Position numbers and translations under genes: made by a program
NCBI RefSeq assembly: GCF_949628265.1
Contig: NC_088790.1
Coordinates: 21,332,545 to 21,396,544 of the forward strand
Length of the DNA: 64,000 nt
Origin: Cloeon dipterum
Taxonomy: Eukaryota > Arthropoda > Insecta > Ephemeroptera > Baetidae
Direction of reading: 5' to 3'
The notes under the pieces: model-generated
What the model was told of the DNA's origin: nothing
Database searches by the model: none
Seen by the model: the letters and a program-made list of their open reading frames with translations, nothing else
In this document: piece by piece, positions 61,412 to 64,000 of the stretch
Numbering within the stretch: position 1 is the first letter of the stretch
How the letters are laid out: each line of letters starts with the position of its first letter

Positions 61412-63034
61412 TTTTTAATTTGACATTGTTAGCGATCTATATGAGTTGAAACGTTATGGCAAATTAGTGAGTGATATTGTAAAATCAGATCGTCAAGTAA
61501 GATTTTCATTTCTTACTCTTTCCATATTTTAAGACCTTAGCCACATCAAAATCGCTATAGTATATAGTTCATTGACTGTTGAAAATAATTGCTCCAATAT
61601 TTCTGAGTTGACCTAGATGCATCTTGCTTCATTTTTGCCATTATGAGATATGAGATATGATAAATTAATTTAATACCTTTTTTTAATTTTGAAATCCATA
61701 AGTTGCAACCTTTTTTGATCTACTAGAAAATAGGAAATACCACCATCCTTTTGAGTATTATTGTTTAGTTCTACTATTTTTACAGAGCCCAGAGCAACTC
61801 CCTCAGGGGAAAATCAATCATTTTTTTTTCAATCCATCAGGTGATTTTTCCTGACAAATCTTGTCAGTGAACCAATTTTCACCTCTCGTTTTCAAGCCAA
61901 TGTTGAATAATTTGACCGTTTTTCAAAGCTCTGTATTTTGCTACAATTAGAGAGCTAGAACGTCTCTAGCTGAAACTGTCGAATCCTAAAATTTTCTACT
62001 GCTGAACTAACTTGGTTTACAAGTTTTTCACCAGTCCTTAATTTTCAAGCATTTTGAGATCGTCTACGCAATGCTTACAAATACCAGATACGTTGTTTTT
62101 CTTAGTTTTTTCTCCAACAAGTAAGTGGAGGAAATGGAGGGTTGTTTGGTAGAAATAAGCCTCTTCAGGTTATTTGGTGAAATGTTTTTCCAAGTGCCTC
62201 AAGCGAACATGAATTAGCATTATTAGCTTCTTCCTGTTTATGCTGCTGGCTTATTGTGTTGAGCTAAATATTGACAGAAAAATTCAATATCGCAAAATTT
62301 TCTACACCCCACATTCCCCGGAAAAACCTTCATATCGCGACCATCGGTCTTGATCAGGAGAAATAAATGACCAGATTTATTAAATTGTTATTAATGGGGT
62401 GAATATTTATCTACTTGTCAGAACCATTAATTGATAGAATGAGAGGATCAAATATTCAAATAATAAAGTACCTTTTGATATCATGAGTGTTTCAATTGAG
62501 TGTTTATAAGTTTAAAGATAAATTTTTAAATTAAGAAAGTGGAAAAATGGCACTAAATTCAAATGATTCTATAGGGTGAAAACTGTTTTAAAGTGAAAAC
62601 AAAACAATTTGATGTGTAAACCAAAATAGTTTTGTATTTAATTTATTTTTAAATCATTTCATTTTTTGTATTATGCTATTTTAAAATTAATATTTATGGT
62701 CGGTAAACTTATCATAGAAATTAATTCAACAAAACGATCCTGCATCTCAGCAGAGAATTAAACGTGCTTATCTAAATGTGCTGTGCAAATGCACCAAACA
62801 CTTATCACAATAGCGCTCTCCGTGTGTTTCCCGTGCATAATGCATAATTTATCGGCCGGCTAGGTTTCGTAGCGCGGCAAACAGGAGAGCTAGGGGTCGT
62901 TGGGTCGTGTGGCGTGCGCGAGTCGGACGGTGGAGGCTGCCACCCTCGGTCCGCGGAGGAGGGGGAGGGGCCGATTTGGGCGGCACGGGCGTCAGTCGGT
63001 GTTGATCCTCCGGAACGGCAGCAAACCCGCCAAC

Positions 63035-63086
63035 ATGCAGCCCCTCTCGGCGACCGCACTCGTCGCTCTGCTCGTCTTCTTCGCCG
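63035..63086 (+). CDS. First coding exon (signal peptide) of a gene leaving the window
   Basis: The ATG at 63035 opens MQPLSATALVALLVFFAG, a classic signal peptide: short polar start, hydrophobic core and small residues near the end. The exon stops at a strong GTGAGT donor in phase 1. The upstream 150 bp is GC-rich like a 5' leader, in contrast to the AT-rich surroundings. The mature protein lies beyond 64 kb, so only export to the secretory pathway (secreted or type I membrane) can be inferred. Confidence 0.6.
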
Positions 63087-64000
63087 GTGAGTACCCGAAG
63101 ACGCCAATTTGTAAAAAAAAATAATAAGAATAATAATGAGTGAGATTTTAATTAAATGAAAAAGCAGCCAATTTTCCACTAATGTCGGTAGGGCGGAATT
63201 GGTCGATTTTTGTCCGTCGTATAGACACAAGTATTGCGTGATAGACGTCATGTGTAATTGGTGTTGATATAATAGAATTTTCATTCCTACAATTGCGTGC
63301 TCACGATTTCACAGAATTGGGGTAGCGATAAAGGACCTTGCAAGTAAAACAGATATAAATTATTTTCAAACTAATTGAGTTAGTGACGCGGTGTATTTAA
63401 AAAATAATTAAAAATTTCATAACTCGCCGGCAAGGAAATGCAAAATGGGTAAATGACTGGTGCTGTGAATTAGTGAAAATCTCAGTTTTGCGCCCACTTG
63501 GTGCAGAGAGCAACTCTGACGTGCGCCCACCGTCGGAATTCCCTGATCTGCTTTGCCACCTCTAGTTATCTTGTTTCGGTGCAGGTTTATGCAGTTTTAC
63601 GAAGTGATGGTTTAACTCTTTTGTCTTTCAAATACTCAGTTTCATTTTTTTCTGTAAATTTATAAAGTTTGATGGAACTAGCAAGTTATGGAGCACAAAG
63701 TTAAAAAACTCCGTATGGGATTTGATATGGGTAGAGCTTCAAAATCAAATTTCCAACTATGTAAGATCACCAAGGGAAATCAAGAAAACTGGCTACAACA
63801 TCAAATTCAATCATGGTGATTTTTAAAACGTACACACTCTTTTGATGAGACGAATAAATAGATGCTAAATTTTTACTTTTTTGTATTGACCAGGATAATC
63901 GTCTCTAGTTAGACATAATGCTGAAAAAAATCTAAATTTTCTTAGCTGATGAAATGGTAATGTAGCTTCATTTTTATCACTTAGAAACTAAAAAAAAATC
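63087..64000 (+). other. Start of the first intron of the signal-peptide gene
   Basis: AT-rich sequence following the GTGAGT donor to the window edge. No second exon is recognisable here. It includes copy 2 of the dispersed 31-nt repeat. Confidence 0.45.
63750..63780 (+). repeat. Dispersed 31-nt repeat, copy 2
   Basis: Same sequence pattern as 61381-61411, with an identical 19-nt core TAAGATCACCAAGGGAAAT and an identical TTTCCAAC eight-mer at the same spacing. Confidence 0.6.

Larger units (their letters stand above)
57469..63034. other. Intergenic between CCDC142-like gene and the next gene
   Basis: About 5.6 kb with no supported coding exon. It contains the CCDC142-like poly(A) signal, a 10-bp perfect inverted repeat at 57940-57968 (AGTAAGAGAG / CTCTCTTACT), short AAT repeats at 57.99 and 60.79 kb, one copy of a dispersed 31-nt sequence at 61381-61411, and from about 62.86 kb the GC-rich leader of the final gene. 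Confidence 0.5.

Noticed and set aside
1-64000. Bacterial-type operon, CRISPR array, toxin-antitoxin or viral genes
   Set aside because: None seen; every supported gene is a spliced eukaryotic gene and no regularly spaced repeats are present.

Overview
The window is eukaryotic nuclear DNA, AT-rich, with split genes whose introns carry GT...AG boundaries. Intron size runs from about 50 bp to more than 4 kb. The gene set (a CYP3-clan cytochrome P450, a PINK1 with an insect-style mitochondrial anchor, a secreted cuticle-type low-complexity protein, a nuclear tRNA-Asn) points to an insect. An intact MND1 argues against Drosophila-like flies, which have lost the Hop2-Mnd1 system. The species cannot be fixed from sequence alone; an early-branching insect is a guess.

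Layout: 1-21.69 kb shows no supportable coding exon. It holds short low-complexity tracts, a GC-rich island with an 11-bp perfect hairpin and a 140-bp MITE-like hairpin element. 21.69-27.56 kb is one minus-strand gene for a secreted, Thr/Glu/Ser-rich protein, with a 14-nt first coding exon beside a TATA box and a 4.36-kb intron. 27.6-32.1 kb is empty. 32.1-57.5 kb is a gene-dense block: C1orf50/DUF2452 homologue (-), an unrecognised 208-aa protein (-), tRNA-Asn(GTT) (+), PLPBP (-), OSGEPL1 (+), a P450 (-), PINK1 (-), MND1 (+) and a CCDC142-like gene (+). 57.5-63.0 kb is intergenic. At 63.03 kb a signal-peptide exon opens a plus-strand gene that leaves the window.

Functionally the block is mostly housekeeping. 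OSGEPL1 makes the t6A modification on mitochondrial tRNAs, PLPBP handles pyridoxal phosphate, PINK1 is the mitochondrial damage sensor kinase and MND1 serves meiotic recombination. PLPBP/OSGEPL1 and PINK1/MND1 are head-to-head pairs with short shared upstream regions. Each of those regions holds a near-perfect or perfect palindrome, and the P450 has a full CRE-type palindrome upstream. No defence system, CRISPR array or other prokaryote-like system is present, and I found no clearly new biological system. The best leads are the unrecognised 208-aa gene, the hairpin elements and the promoter palindromes.
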